Positions 1 through 7,330 of a stretch of DNA of 24,355 nucleotides are shown here, piece by piece. The notes under the pieces are model-generated. The model made no database searches. It was given only the letters and a program-made list of their open reading frames with translations, and was not told where the DNA came from. The DNA is taken from contig NZ_CAJPOU010000023.1 of NCBI RefSeq assembly GCF_905372335.1, positions 1 through 24,355 of the forward strand, in the 5' to 3' direction. The position numbers and the translations under genes are program-made. Each line of letters begins with the position of its first letter. Position 1 is the stretch's first letter. Source of the DNA: Streptococcus sp. A12 (lineage in GTDB: Bacteria; Bacillota; Bacilli; Lactobacillales; Streptococcaceae).

Positions 1-631
1 CGCCGTGCAATTGACCGACATCTTTGTAGCCTTCACGCACCATCCAACCTGAGAATTTCTCACAGCGGACTCCACCAGTACAGTAGACGACAACTCGTTT
101 GTCCATGAATTTTTCCTTGTTATCACGGACCCATTGTGGCAATTCACGGAAGTTGCGGATGTCTGGACGAATAGCCCCACGGAAGTGTCCAAGGTCGTAC
201 TCGTAGTCGTTACGAGTATCAAGAACAACTGTATCTTCATCTAGGAGGGCTTCTTTAAATTCTCTTGGAGACAAGTAAGCACCTGTTGTTTCAAGTGGGT
301 TGATGTCGTTGTCAAAATCGTTGTCTTCCAAACCAAGGTGGACAATCTCTTTCTTGTAGCGAACAAACATCTTCTTGAAAGCTTGCTCTTCTTCCTCATC
401 AATCTTGAACCAGAGGTCTTCCATACCAGGAAGGCTGTGAACATAGTCCATGTATTTTTGCGTCGTTTCGTAATCACCAGAAACAGTCCCGTTGATTCCT
501 TCGTCAGCGACTAGGATACGGCCCTTGAGCCCGATTGATTTACAAAAAGCCAAGTGATCAGCCGCAAATTGTTCTGCGTTTTCGATGGGAACATATTTAT
601 AGTAAAGTAAAACACGAATAGGTTTTGCCAT
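1..631 (-). CDS. trhO: tRNA uridine(34) hydroxylase TrhO (YceA family rhodanese), 3' part missing
   Basis: The frame opens at ATG 631-629 and runs off the left edge after 210 codons, so the C-terminus is absent. TrhO proteins catalyse oxygen-dependent hydroxylation of U34 in certain tRNAs, the first step to 5-methoxyuridine in Gram-positive bacteria. Visible parts are an N-terminal acylphosphatase-like domain (about residues 1-95, opening MAKPIRVLLYYKYV) and a rhodanese domain (about 115-210). The catalytic loop CTGGVRC places the active-site cysteine at about residue 184, in the same context as E. coli YceA. The family is usually 310-330 aa, so about one third is missing. The SD before the start is weak (AAGAGA). 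The gene has its own promoter and is monocistronic as far as can be seen. The family call is firm; the reaction is inferred from the family. Confidence 0.93.
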   Translation of the reverse strand, partial: MAKPIRVLLYYKYVPIENAEQFAADHLAFCKSIGLKGRILVADEGINGTVSGDYETTQKYMDYVHSLPGMEDLWFKIDEEEEQAFKKMFVRYKKEIVHLGLEDNDFDNDINPLETTGAYLSPREFKEALLDEDTVVLDTRNDYEYDLGHFRGAIRPDIRNFRELPQWVRDNKEKFMDKRVVVYCTGGVRCEKFSGWMVREGYKDVGQLHG

Positions 632-683
632 AAGATTCTCTTTTCTAAGATTAAATTATCAGAATTTTTCATTCAACTATACC

Positions 684-712
684 AGTATACTCTCCCGAGA
701 AAACGAATGCAA
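684..712 (-). promoter_or_regulatory. sigma-A-type promoter of trhO
   Basis: On the minus strand TTGCAT (707-712) and TATACT (684-689) are separated by exactly 17 nt. The -10 ends about 52 nt upstream of the trhO ATG, which leaves a short leader with no obvious structure. Confidence 0.6.
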
Positions 713-730
713 TTTATTTGACTGAAAAAT

Positions 731-754
731 AAAAGTCTGGGGTTCCAGACTTTT
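731..754 (-). terminator. Hairpin terminator after the XRE/membrane protein unit
   Basis: A perfect 10-bp inverted repeat, AAAAGTCTGG / CCAGACTTTT with a 4-nt loop, starts 27 nt beyond the stop codon at 782. The A/T-rich ends give a T-run on either strand, followed by ATTTTT in the minus direction. It resembles the terminator at 2073-2097, which shares the AGTCTGG/CCAG core. Confidence 0.7.
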
Positions 755-781
755 ACACGACGAAAATAAGGTTCCAACTAC

Positions 782-1273
782 CTACTCTTCCTTTTCCAAC
801 TGGTCTAAATAGGCTTCATAGCGTTTTTTCTCTACTTTTGCTAGGAGCTTCACAAGGGAATTCATCCCCCATACAATCGGAAGATTTAGGAGAAATGTGA
901 TAGGAAGCACCAGCAAAAATTTTGAATGAAAGGGATTATTGTGATAGATTGCTTGGTTTAATTGAAAATTTTGAGCCCAGATGAATAAGGAGAGAACACA
1001 AGTTACAGTAATAATCCCCATTAGATTGAGGTAACTATAGCTGATAAACCGTACACCCAATTGTTGACAACGAACTGAATAATACAATCCTGAAACAATG
1101 AGTAAGGTCACGACCAGGATTGGACTCAGTCCAGGATTGGTCGTAAACATAGATCCCACACTAAAAACCGCTAAGGCAAGGAACAGAAAACTAGCCGTTT
1201 CAGCACCAGCCTTATTGGCCAGTCCTTCTTCTCGTTCATCTATAATTTGTTTGTTCAACAATTGTACTCTCAT
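782..1273 (-). CDS. Small integral membrane protein of unknown function (163 aa)
   Basis: I do not recognise a functional family. After a charged N-terminus (INDEREEGL-type start, residues about 9-17) come about four hydrophobic segments, near residues 25-47, 51-70, 78-100 and 115-140. A lysine/glutamate-rich cytoplasmic tail ends EEKRYEAYLDQLEKEE-like. The start ATG directly abuts the TAA of the preceding gene (TAAATG), and its SD GAGGAGG lies inside that gene's last codons, so translation is probably coupled. The two membrane proteins share layout (a DER motif near the N-terminus, four TM segments, an acidic tail) and may be distant paralogues working together, perhaps as a complex. Such pairs with an XRE regulator are common in Firmicutes and often carry DUF labels (DUF3278/DUF6773-like; label uncertain). 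Confidence 0.8.
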   Translation of the reverse strand: MRVQLLNKQIIDEREEGLANKAGAETASFLFLALAVFSVGSMFTTNPGLSPILVVTLLIVSGLYYSVRCQQLGVRFISYSYLNLMGIITVTCVLSLFIWAQNFQLNQAIYHNNPFHSKFLLVLPITFLLNLPIVWGMNSLVKLLAKVEKKRYEAYLDQLEKEE

Positions 1274-1753
1274 TTATTCCTCCTCTAACTCTGCCTCGAT
1301 CTTCTTTTGTTTTTTCCGATTGATAAAGGCTAGTGGTTTCTCTAACAGATAAGTCAAAAGAGCAAAGACTAAAATGGCAAGGACGATTTTGAGCAGATAC
1401 TTGGGACTCAAGATAAAGCTCATTGTTTCGCGCTTCCCAATCACATCTGTTGCGATCACAAATAAGGCAAATAAGACGCCTGCCCCGATGCGGCTGAACC
1501 AGCTATCTTTTTCTAACATATCTCGAATGTCGATCCCTGAGCTTATCCTTCTGACAAAGGCATAAACTCCCATGACAATCAAGAGAATAAGTTCGGGTAT
1601 ATAGGCTACTAGGGCTAAGTCCAGAATACTAGCTTTCACAAAGGCTGATAAGGCGATAAAGCAGGTCATTCCTAGAACAAGTTCCCCTGCAATTTTTCCA
1701 TCAATCAACATGGTCCGTTCATCTTTTACAATTGGTTCTTTCTTTTGTTTCAT
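1274..1753 (-). CDS. Small integral membrane protein of unknown function (159 aa), partner of the downstream 163-aa protein
   Basis: An N-terminal cytoplasmic stretch carries a KDERT motif at about residues 10-14. About four TM segments follow (near 25-45, 48-68, 90-110 and 118-138), then a strongly charged tail rich in K and E. The SD GAGG lies 6 nt before ATG 1753. It is the middle gene of a regulator-membrane-membrane unit. The regulator stops 28 nt upstream, and a small stem-loop sits over that stop. No catalytic or transport motif is visible. A role in envelope stress or immunity-like protection is possible from the layout alone, but nothing in the sequence proves it. Confidence 0.8.
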   Translation of the reverse strand: MKQKKEPIVKDERTMLIDGKIAGELVLGMTCFIALSAFVKASILDLALVAYIPELILLIVMGVYAFVRRISSGIDIRDMLEKDSWFSRIGAGVLFALFVIATDVIGKRETMSFILSPKYLLKIVLAILVFALLTYLLEKPLAFINRKKQKKIEAELEEE

Positions 1754-1776
1754 ATACTTCCTCTTTCTATTGTTAA

Positions 1777-1798
1777 AACTGTTACTCCCAGAACAGTT
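1777..1798 (-). other. Intercistronic stem-loop over the stop codon of the XRE gene
   Basis: AACTGTT and AACAGTT form a perfect 7-bp stem with an 8-nt loop. The stem spans the XRE stop codon at 1782-1784 and is followed by TTTTAA in the minus direction. It may attenuate expression of the membrane genes or stabilise the mRNA; it is too weak to call a terminator. Confidence 0.35.
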
Positions 1799-1976
1799 GA
1801 TCCAGCGTCTTATCCAAGGTCTTACAAATAGCTAGGCAGAGGCTGAGGGTTGGATTGTACTTCCCTGCCTCGATCAGGCCAATGGTCTGACGTGTCACCC
1901 CGATGGCATCTGCAAGATCCCCCTGGGTCATATCATGCTCGACCCGGGCCATTTTTAATTTGAGATTTTTCGTCAC
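1782..1976 (-). CDS. XRE-family transcriptional regulator (64 aa, GTG start)
   Basis: A compact single-domain HTH_3 (Cro/CI-type) repressor. Helix 2 is around MTQGDLADAIGV and the recognition helix around TRQTIGLIEAGKYNP, followed by LSLCLAICKTL and the terminal LDQLFWE typical of YozG/PF01381 mini-regulators. I chose GTG 1976-1974 because GAAAGGA sits 7-8 nt upstream and homologues begin near KNLKLKMARVE. A longer ATG reading exists but has no SD and would start in the promoter. The GTG overlaps an out-of-frame ATG followed at once by TGA (ATGTGA). It is first in the unit and probably represses its own promoter through the tandem repeats at 2014-2055. Confidence 0.88.
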   Translation of the reverse strand: MTKNLKLKMARVEHDMTQGDLADAIGVTRQTIGLIEAGKYNPTLSLCLAICKTLDKTLDQLFWE

Positions 1977-2006
1977 ATGCTTTTCCTTTCTTGTTTTTAT
2001 AGCTCT

Positions 2007-2034
2007 ATTATACACTATATTTTCTATTTTGCAA
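2007..2034 (-). promoter_or_regulatory. Promoter of the XRE/membrane protein unit
   Basis: On the minus strand TTGCAA (2029-2034) is followed after 16 nt by a perfect TATAAT (2007-2012). The -35 is part of one of the two direct repeats, so repressor binding would block polymerase. Confidence 0.7.
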
Positions 2035-2055
2035 CATATATCTTACATTTTGCAA
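2014..2055 (-). promoter_or_regulatory. Tandem 21-nt direct repeats, probable XRE operator
   Basis: Two adjacent 21-nt units (2035-2055 and 2014-2034, minus strand) both begin TTGCAAAAT and agree at 16 of 21 positions. The 21-bp period puts both on the same helix face. They cover the -35 and the spacer of the promoter. Operator function is inferred from position. Confidence 0.5.
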
Positions 2056-2072
2056 AAAATATTTTTGATAAA

Positions 2073-2097
2073 CAAAAAAGCCTGGTTTCCCAGACTT
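2073..2097 (-). terminator. Rho-independent terminator of the methionine/ECF operon
   Basis: In the minus direction an 8-bp stem AAGTCTGG / CCAGGCTT (one G-U pair, loop GAAA) runs straight into TTTTTTG. It begins 17 nt after the stop of the UPF0397 gene and ends the long leftward operon. Confidence 0.85.
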
Positions 2098-2114
2098 TAT
2101 CTTCTTATTTATGA

Positions 2115-2666
2115 TTAATCTTTAGACAAACTTCCGTCTTTTGTTTGGGTACGAGCATAGGCAATCAAGAGGAGTGAACCTGCAATAGCTACCACTAAAG
2201 CATTGACAGAACCTGCTACAACACCTTGTAGGAAGACCTTGTTGGCACTTTCTTTGTAGATCATCACATCCCCAATCGGAGCAATCAATCCCCAAATAAG
2301 CAAGTTGGCAATGACTTGTACGACGTTAAAGACGATCAATTCTTTCTTGGTCACTTCTCCTTTTAGGTTACCGATTTGCTTGCGGAAGATACCAACAAAG
2401 AGTCCAAACAAACCACTAGAAATAATCCAAGTCCACCAGAGGCCATAAGTCATCGCATCTTTAATAGCATGACCGATAAAGCCCATTAAGAAACCAACAA
2501 TCGGACCAAAGACCACACTAAAGAGGGCTTGTAGAGCGTATTGCAACTGAATGTTTGTATTTGGAGCTGGCGCTGGAATTGGGATCATCGCAATGACCAC
2601 AAAGAGGGCCGCTCCAACCCCGATGGCTACAACATCCTTAATTGTAAAAGCTTGTTTTTGTTTCAT
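2115..2666 (-). CDS. ECF transporter S component, UPF0397 family (183 aa)
   Basis: A substrate-capture membrane subunit of an energy-coupling factor (vitamin-type) transporter. About five to six TM segments are visible. Family hallmarks are TIKDVVAIGVGAALFVV at residues 8-24, PAPNTNIQLQYALQALF near 32-48, FGPIVGFLMGFIGHAIKDAMTYGLWWTW near 53-80, and a C-terminal SLLLIAYARTQT. The length is that of pneumococcal UPF0397 proteins. It is often labelled riboflavin S component in databases, but the substrate is not shown by the sequence. No EcfA or EcfT gene is in the window, so it must use a shared module encoded elsewhere. It is last in the operon, 13 nt after the SAM hydrolase gene with SD AGGAG, which suggests a substrate linked to SAM, methionine or adenosine. 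Confidence 0.88.
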   Translation of the reverse strand: MKQKQAFTIKDVVAIGVGAALFVVIAMIPIPAPAPNTNIQLQYALQALFSVVFGPIVGFLMGFIGHAIKDAMTYGLWWTWIISSGLFGLFVGIFRKQIGNLKGEVTKKELIVFNVVQVIANLLIWGLIAPIGDVMIYKESANKVFLQGVVAGSVNALVVAIAGSLLLIAYARTQTKDGSLSKD

Positions 2667-2679
2667 ATTTTATCTCCTA

Positions 2680-3528
2680 TTAATTTTCCATTTTTCTAAT
2701 TTCGATATGCCAAGAAGCCCCAACTCCTACATTATAGGCCTTGGCAAAGGATCCCTGGTTGATGGCAAGACCAACACGGTAGAGGGAATTGATATAAAGG
2801 ATTGGCTGTCCAATCCGCACGTCGGCGAAAGACTTGCCGTAGGTTACTTGGTTTTGATAAACCAGCATATCATTGTTATAGATAGTCACTTCAAAGCGTT
2901 CCCCAAATTCAGGTTCCAAATGATTGAATTCTTCTCGGGTAATCGAGGTCCAAAGAGAACCAAAGCGTACATCCAAGATGTCAACGGCTCCTTTGACAAG
3001 ATTGTCCTCCATAACCGTTTCCACTACAGGGATTTCTACAATGTGTTCGACACTGAGTTCTGGTCCCACTTCCTCAAAGCTGATATGCCCACTGGCTAAC
3101 TTAGCTCCTGTATAGGCATAGACATCACGCCCATGGAAGGTATAAGAAAACTCTGTATTGGCCCGGCGGTTCTTCACCTCTGAAATCTCACGGATAGCAA
3201 CAATCCCTACATGTTTCTTGATGAAAGAGAGAGTCCCATTATCCGGAGTGACAATGTATTGATTCTTCGCCGTTTTAGCTACCACACTCTTTCGTTTAGA
3301 ACCAACACCCGGATCGACCACCGAAACAAAGGTTGTCCCTTCTGGCCAGTAGTCCACTGTCTGAAAGAGGCGGTAACTTCCTTCAAAGATATTGTAAGGG
3401 GTAATGTCATGGGTCAAGTGGTGAATCTTAAGGGTGGGTGATTCCTCTAAAGCAACCCCAATCATAGCAGAGACAGCCCCGTCTACCAGACCAAAGTCTG
3501 ACTGAAGAACTAGTAAATTATTGTGCAT
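2680..3528 (-). CDS. SAM hydroxide adenosyltransferase (DUF62 / PF01887 family)
   Basis: Enzymes of this family use an activated water to split S-adenosyl-L-methionine into adenosine and L-methionine. They are relatives of fluorinase and chlorinase. The 282-aa length fits. The Asp-Arg-His set reported for the family is present: D72 in VDPGVG, R79 in SKRKS, H132 in FHGRD. The SAM/adenosine loop QSDFGLVDG (residues 9-17) and TPDNG (94-98) are also there. I see no fluorinase-type insertion. The protein is probably cytosolic (no signal peptide). It lies between two ECF S components in the methionine-uptake operon, with SD GGAG 7 nt before ATG. The context suggests it converts an imported or surplus SAM-like compound to methionine plus adenosine; that is inference. 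Confidence 0.9.
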   Translation of the reverse strand: MHNNLLVLQSDFGLVDGAVSAMIGVALEESPTLKIHHLTHDITPYNIFEGSYRLFQTVDYWPEGTTFVSVVDPGVGSKRKSVVAKTAKNQYIVTPDNGTLSFIKKHVGIVAIREISEVKNRRANTEFSYTFHGRDVYAYTGAKLASGHISFEEVGPELSVEHIVEIPVVETVMEDNLVKGAVDILDVRFGSLWTSITREEFNHLEPEFGERFEVTIYNNDMLVYQNQVTYGKSFADVRIGQPILYINSLYRVGLAINQGSFAKAYNVGVGASWHIEIRKMEN

Positions 3529-3545
3529 GTTTCTTCTCCATCATG

Positions 3546-4124
3546 TTATTTTCTATTTAGTTTTTGACAGACCAAGTATCCAAGAAGATAACCTAGCAGA
3601 GCTCCAAGAAGAAGGGTCAGTAAAAACCAACTCACCGTTCCCATATTCGACGGTACCATAACGCGTTCGATATAATCCATCGACTTCCCACGAGCTAGTA
3701 AAGAAGCACGATAACTAGCTGGTTGGAACCACATCATAAGGATAGGCCCTGTCGTCGTAAAGGAAAAGAGGAGGAAAGACACCGCATTGCCTAACTTCGA
3801 CTGGTAGTGGCCACAGCCTGCGACCAATTCTGCCAAAAGCCCTCCAACAAGAGCAGGCAGGAAAGCTCCAGCTCCATGACGAGTGAAAAGGAAAAAAGCA
3901 CCAATCACAAGAGCAACGACTAGAATGGCTCCTGTTCGTTGAATTTTCTCAACATAGACCTGATAGATCCCTCCACCAACCAGGGCGGAGAAGGCGGGAG
4001 CATAAAACATATTTCCTCGATTGTCTACCAGACTTCCAAGTAGGACGCCTAAGCCAATGGCAAGAAAATACAAGCCTGCAAAGGCTGCAACCTGCTTAAA
4101 CTGATGTTTCTGTATTATTTTCAT
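3546..4124 (-). CDS. Putative ECF transporter S component, MptD / Trep_Strep family (192 aa)
   Basis: An integral membrane protein with about six hydrophobic segments (near 12-30, 40-55, 66-82, 88-104, 112-132 and 163-185). The family pattern is visible in the middle: an acidic/Gly stretch ALVGGLLAELVAGCGHYQS (about 95-113), FSFTTTGPILMMW (about 120-132) and YRASLLARGKSMDYIERVM (about 138-156). The substrate is unknown, although database entries call relatives MptD-family ECF S components. It lies 15 nt after metI and 17 nt before the SAM hydrolase. Its presence inside the methionine operon suggests a methionine-related or adenosylated ligand. The SD is modest (GGGAT). Confidence 0.8.
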   Translation of the reverse strand: MKIIQKHQFKQVAAFAGLYFLAIGLGVLLGSLVDNRGNMFYAPAFSALVGGGIYQVYVEKIQRTGAILVVALVIGAFFLFTRHGAGAFLPALVGGLLAELVAGCGHYQSKLGNAVSFLLFSFTTTGPILMMWFQPASYRASLLARGKSMDYIERVMVPSNMGTVSWFLLTLLLGALLGYLLGYLVCQKLNRK

Positions 4125-4139
4125 GTATCTATCCCATCC

Positions 4140-4832
4140 TTACCGGTGGCTAATTTTCTTGGTCAAGAAATCACCGATAAACTGAATAAAGAAAATCAAA
4201 AGCAAGATCAAGAAGGTTGCTAGCAAGGTAACATCATTATTAAAGCGTTGGTAACCATAGGAAATAGCCACATTTCCGAGACCACCGGCTCCAATCGCAC
4301 CCGCCATGGCTGTTTCACCAACCAAGGAAATAAGGGTAACAGTTGTGACACGAATCAGATCTGGAAGACCTTCACGAAGATAGACACCAACAATATCCCA
4401 AAATGTTGCGCCACTGGCTTGGGCTGCTTCAATCACCCCACGGTCCAATTCAGACAAAACGACTTGAACTTGACGAGCAAAGAAAGGAAAGACAGCTAAA
4501 GATAGGGGAACTAAGGCCGCTGTAGGACCAATCCCAGTTCCGACAATCATACGAGTAAAGGGATTGATCAAGGCTAGCAAGATGATAAATGGAATGGCAC
4601 GGAAGATGGAAGTGATTTTATCCAAGATATGGAAAACCAATTTATTCTCGATAATCCCACCAGGTGCTGTCAAGACTAATAATAATCCTGCAATGAGTCC
4701 CAATAAACCACCAATCACAAAAGAGATAAAGGTCATGTAAAGGGTCAGATAAATCGCTGTTCCCCATCCAGCTTGGCCACTCCAGCCCATCCGGTAAACA
4801 TTTGGTAGATAGGTTTGAATAAAGTCAATCAT
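4140..4832 (-). CDS. metI: Methionine ABC transporter permease MetI (MetP)
   Basis: A 230-aa permease of the MUT family importing D- and L-methionine (and derivatives) with MetN and MetQ. Five TM segments are visible, starting near residues 22, 62, 92, 150 and 195. The EAA coupling loop lies around EAAQASGATFWDIVGVYLREGLP (about 135-158) and contacts MetN. The tail AGAIGAGGLGNVAISYGYQRF is typical of MetI. The start ATG overlaps the metN stop by 4 nt (ATGA) with SD GGGAG 6 nt upstream. In pneumococcus the equivalent gene is also called metP. Confidence 0.95.
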   Translation of the reverse strand: MIDFIQTYLPNVYRMGWSGQAGWGTAIYLTLYMTFISFVIGGLLGLIAGLLLVLTAPGGIIENKLVFHILDKITSIFRAIPFIILLALINPFTRMIVGTGIGPTAALVPLSLAVFPFFARQVQVVLSELDRGVIEAAQASGATFWDIVGVYLREGLPDLIRVTTVTLISLVGETAMAGAIGAGGLGNVAISYGYQRFNNDVTLLATFLILLLIFFIQFIGDFLTKKISHR

Positions 4833-5896
4833 GCATTACTCCCTTCTTTTAAGACACGCACAGAAACACCTGCTGCTTGTAGATCCCGCTGTGCTGCAGT
4901 TAGATTCGCTGCTTCCCCAGTAAGGATAACAACCAACTCACCAACAGGGGTATGATCCAAAATTTCAATATTTCCGTGTAGAATATTAGCAGACACTTGG
5001 TACTGTTTATAAATATCGTTGATAATCGCTGTGTCTGTCACCGAACCAGAATATTTCAAATGGGCCAAAACAGAATCAGCCGGCAATTTCTTAACAATTT
5101 GTTGCTGGTTGATTTTCACCATAGCTTCCTCGATTCCTGTTGCAGTTGTGATGAAGTCTTGTGTCAATTCGTTCTTAGGATTAGAGAAGATGTCTAAAAC
5201 AGAGCCTTCTTCAATCAATTCACCATTTTGCATGACCGCCACCCGATTGGCAATGTCTTTAACGATCTGCATTTCATGGGTAATCAAGACCACTGTCAAG
5301 CCCAACTTCTGATTCAGCTCTTGCAGAAGAGCAAGGATTTGTTTGGTCGTTTTTGGATCTAGTGCGGATGTTGATTCGTCAGAAATCAAGATCTTTGGAT
5401 CGTTGGCGAGCGCACGCGCAATCGCCACCCGTTGTTTTTGTCCACCTGACAATTGAGCAGGATAGTTGTCCGCCCGATCTGACAGACCAACTAGTTCCAA
5501 CAACTTGGCTACTTTTTCAGCCTTTTGCTCTTTAGATAAGTCTGAATGTTTAAGGGCAAAGGCCACATTTTCAGCAGCGGTCATTTGGGCCATTAGATTG
5601 AAATGTTGGAAAATCATACCAATGTCTCGGCGTTTTTGGCGTAAAGCCGCAGCATTCAAGGTCACCTGGTCTTGATAGATGACATCGCCATCTACAGTGA
5701 TAGTACCTGCTGACGGTACTTGCAAGAGATTGATGACCCGTACAAGAGTTGATTTCCCCGCTCCAGAATAACCAACAATCCCGTAAATATCCCCTTCATT
5801 GATATGAATGGTCACATCCTTCACGGCTATAATTTCCCGTTTTTTCTGATGAAAGGTAACATCGACATGGTCCAGTTTGATAATTTCTTTACTCAT
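4829..5896 (-). CDS. metN: Methionine import ATP-binding protein MetN
   Basis: A 355-aa ABC ATPase driving methionine import. Motifs: Walker A GYSGAGKST at 42-50, signature LSGGQ at 149-153, Walker B ILISDE at 169-174, switch His at 207. The C-terminal region (about 265-350) matches the NIL domain, an ACT-like methionine-binding domain. In E. coli MetN this domain mediates trans-inhibition when internal methionine is high, so uptake here is probably feedback-controlled at protein level. The start overlaps the M20 peptidase stop by 8 nt (ATGAGTAA). The nearest SD, AAGGAG, is unusually far upstream, so translation is probably coupled. Confidence 0.96.
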   Translation of the reverse strand: MSKEIIKLDHVDVTFHQKKREIIAVKDVTIHINEGDIYGIVGYSGAGKSTLVRVINLLQVPSAGTITVDGDVIYQDQVTLNAAALRQKRRDIGMIFQHFNLMAQMTAAENVAFALKHSDLSKEQKAEKVAKLLELVGLSDRADNYPAQLSGGQKQRVAIARALANDPKILISDESTSALDPKTTKQILALLQELNQKLGLTVVLITHEMQIVKDIANRVAVMQNGELIEEGSVLDIFSNPKNELTQDFITTATGIEEAMVKINQQQIVKKLPADSVLAHLKYSGSVTDTAIINDIYKQYQVSANILHGNIEILDHTPVGELVVILTGEAANLTAAQRDLQAAGVSVRVLKEGSNA

Positions 5897-7262
5897 AACT
5901 TGTGATTAACTCCTTAATTAATTCAATATGGGTATAGTAGTCTGCAATTTTCACATTCTCATCCCCACCATGATCTCGACTATTGGCATTTCCAATACCA
6001 AAGGCAGCCATTGGAACTTGCAAGGCCTCAAAGACCGTATGCATGGGACCAGTGCCTGCAGTTGTCGGAAGGACACAGACCCCTTCTGGATAAAAGCGTT
6101 TGGCCAGATCAATCACATTGAGGATGGACGGCGCACTCATATCACTCCGATAGCTCATTTCCCCTAGTGTGAAAATAAGTTCAATCTTCTCAAAGCCATT
6201 TTTATTCAACTGAGCACGAATCAATTCTAAGACTTGTTTAGGCTCCAATCCTGGCACCAACCGAACTTCCATCTTGGCTCGAGCTTCTGCAGGGAGAATC
6301 GTCTTGACGCCTTGTCCCTGATACCCTGTTCCCAAGCCTTCAATGTTCATAGCTGGCTCAAAATAAAAACGTTTTAAGAACTCACTTCGTTCATCTTTTA
6401 AGATAGGCAATTGGAGATTGTAGATTTCTGTCACATCGTCCGCCGTTTTATTGGCATAACGATCAATCAAGGCCAGTTCCCGCTCGTTAGGTTCCTCAAT
6501 CAAGTCATAGAGGCCATCCACCAGGATGCGACCGTCTTTATCTCGAAGACTGGACAATCCATTGAGCAGATACCAAGATGCTGATTCCACCACTCCACCA
6601 TAGCTAGAATGGATATCCACATCTGCACTTTTGACCACCATGTCAAAGGTCACAATCCCCTTGTTTCCACCGGAGATCTCCAGTTCCCCTTGTTGATTAC
6701 GAGTTCCTTGTTCCCAGACTAAAAGATCTGCCCCACGCAAGTGTTTTTTGTGCTTGGCTAGATACTTATCTAGATCGGTCGAAGCGGACTCTTCTGCACC
6801 TTCGATAATGAAGGTAATGTTAACCGGGAGGTCGCCATTTTCACGGATATATTTTCGAATAGCCGTCAAGCGTGCTGTAATATGCCCCTTGTCATCATCT
6901 ACCCCTCGACCATACATGGTCCCGTAATGGACCGAAAGGGTAAAGGGATCACTCGTCCAAGGTTGGTCACCATCTGCTGGAACTGTATCGTAATGGTTGT
7001 AGAAAATGATGATCTTCGCATCCGGATTAGGCGAAACAAATTTAGCAATAACAAATGGTGCTGTGTAGCTGTCATCCACAGTTACCTTAGCCCCCGCAGC
7101 TGTGAAGATTTCTCCCAGGTAGGTTGCTACTTCTTTTAAACCAATCTGCTGGGCAAAGATAGACCGCTTGGAGATGAGAGTCCTTAGGACTTCAAAATAA
7201 TGCTGAGCGACCTCATCATTTTCAAATTTGCGTATTTGTTCTGTCTCTCTTGGATTGGACAT
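5889..7262 (-). CDS. M20-family metallopeptidase (dipeptidase-like), in the methionine operon
   Basis: A 457-aa zinc exopeptidase of the M20/ArgE/DapE superfamily. Visible metal motifs are YNHYDTVPAD (about 90-99), YGRGVDDDKGH (about 118-128), EGAEES (about 153-158) and a late GNANSRDHGGDEN (about 423-435). A dimerisation (lid) domain sits between about 200 and 330. The length and motif set fit Xaa-dipeptidases (CNDP-like, PepV-like). Substrate is not shown; the position between metQ and metN suggests cleavage of imported methionine-containing or N-blocked peptides. Two ATGs stand in tandem; I chose the second (7262) because AGGAGG is only 2 nt from the first and 5 nt from the second. Confidence 0.9.
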   Translation of the reverse strand: MSNPRETEQIRKFENDEVAQHYFEVLRTLISKRSIFAQQIGLKEVATYLGEIFTAAGAKVTVDDSYTAPFVIAKFVSPNPDAKIIIFYNHYDTVPADGDQPWTSDPFTLSVHYGTMYGRGVDDDKGHITARLTAIRKYIRENGDLPVNITFIIEGAEESASTDLDKYLAKHKKHLRGADLLVWEQGTRNQQGELEISGGNKGIVTFDMVVKSADVDIHSSYGGVVESASWYLLNGLSSLRDKDGRILVDGLYDLIEEPNERELALIDRYANKTADDVTEIYNLQLPILKDERSEFLKRFYFEPAMNIEGLGTGYQGQGVKTILPAEARAKMEVRLVPGLEPKQVLELIRAQLNKNGFEKIELIFTLGEMSYRSDMSAPSILNVIDLAKRFYPEGVCVLPTTAGTGPMHTVFEALQVPMAAFGIGNANSRDHGGDENVKIADYYTHIELIKELITSYE

Positions 7263-7286
7263 CATTTCCTCCTACTATACACGATA

Positions 7287-7314
7287 AGAGGTAGAGAAAA
7301 CCTTCTCCACCTCT
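7287..7314 (-). other. Intercistronic stem-loop between metQ and the M20 peptidase gene
   Basis: A 12-bp stem with a 4-nt loop. It is perfect only in minus-strand RNA, where position 7308 with 7293 becomes a G-U pair; on the plus strand it would be an A-C mismatch. No T-run follows, so it is not a terminator. It may protect the upstream mRNA (binding proteins) from 3' decay and give the lipoproteins higher expression than the ATPase and permease. Confidence 0.55.
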
Positions 7315-7330
7315 CTATTCATCCTCTCAA

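Noticed and set aside
2551..3099. 182-aa plus-strand open frame
   Set aside because: It lies antisense to the UPF0397 and SAM hydrolase genes, has no SD or family resemblance, and both minus-strand genes are clear.
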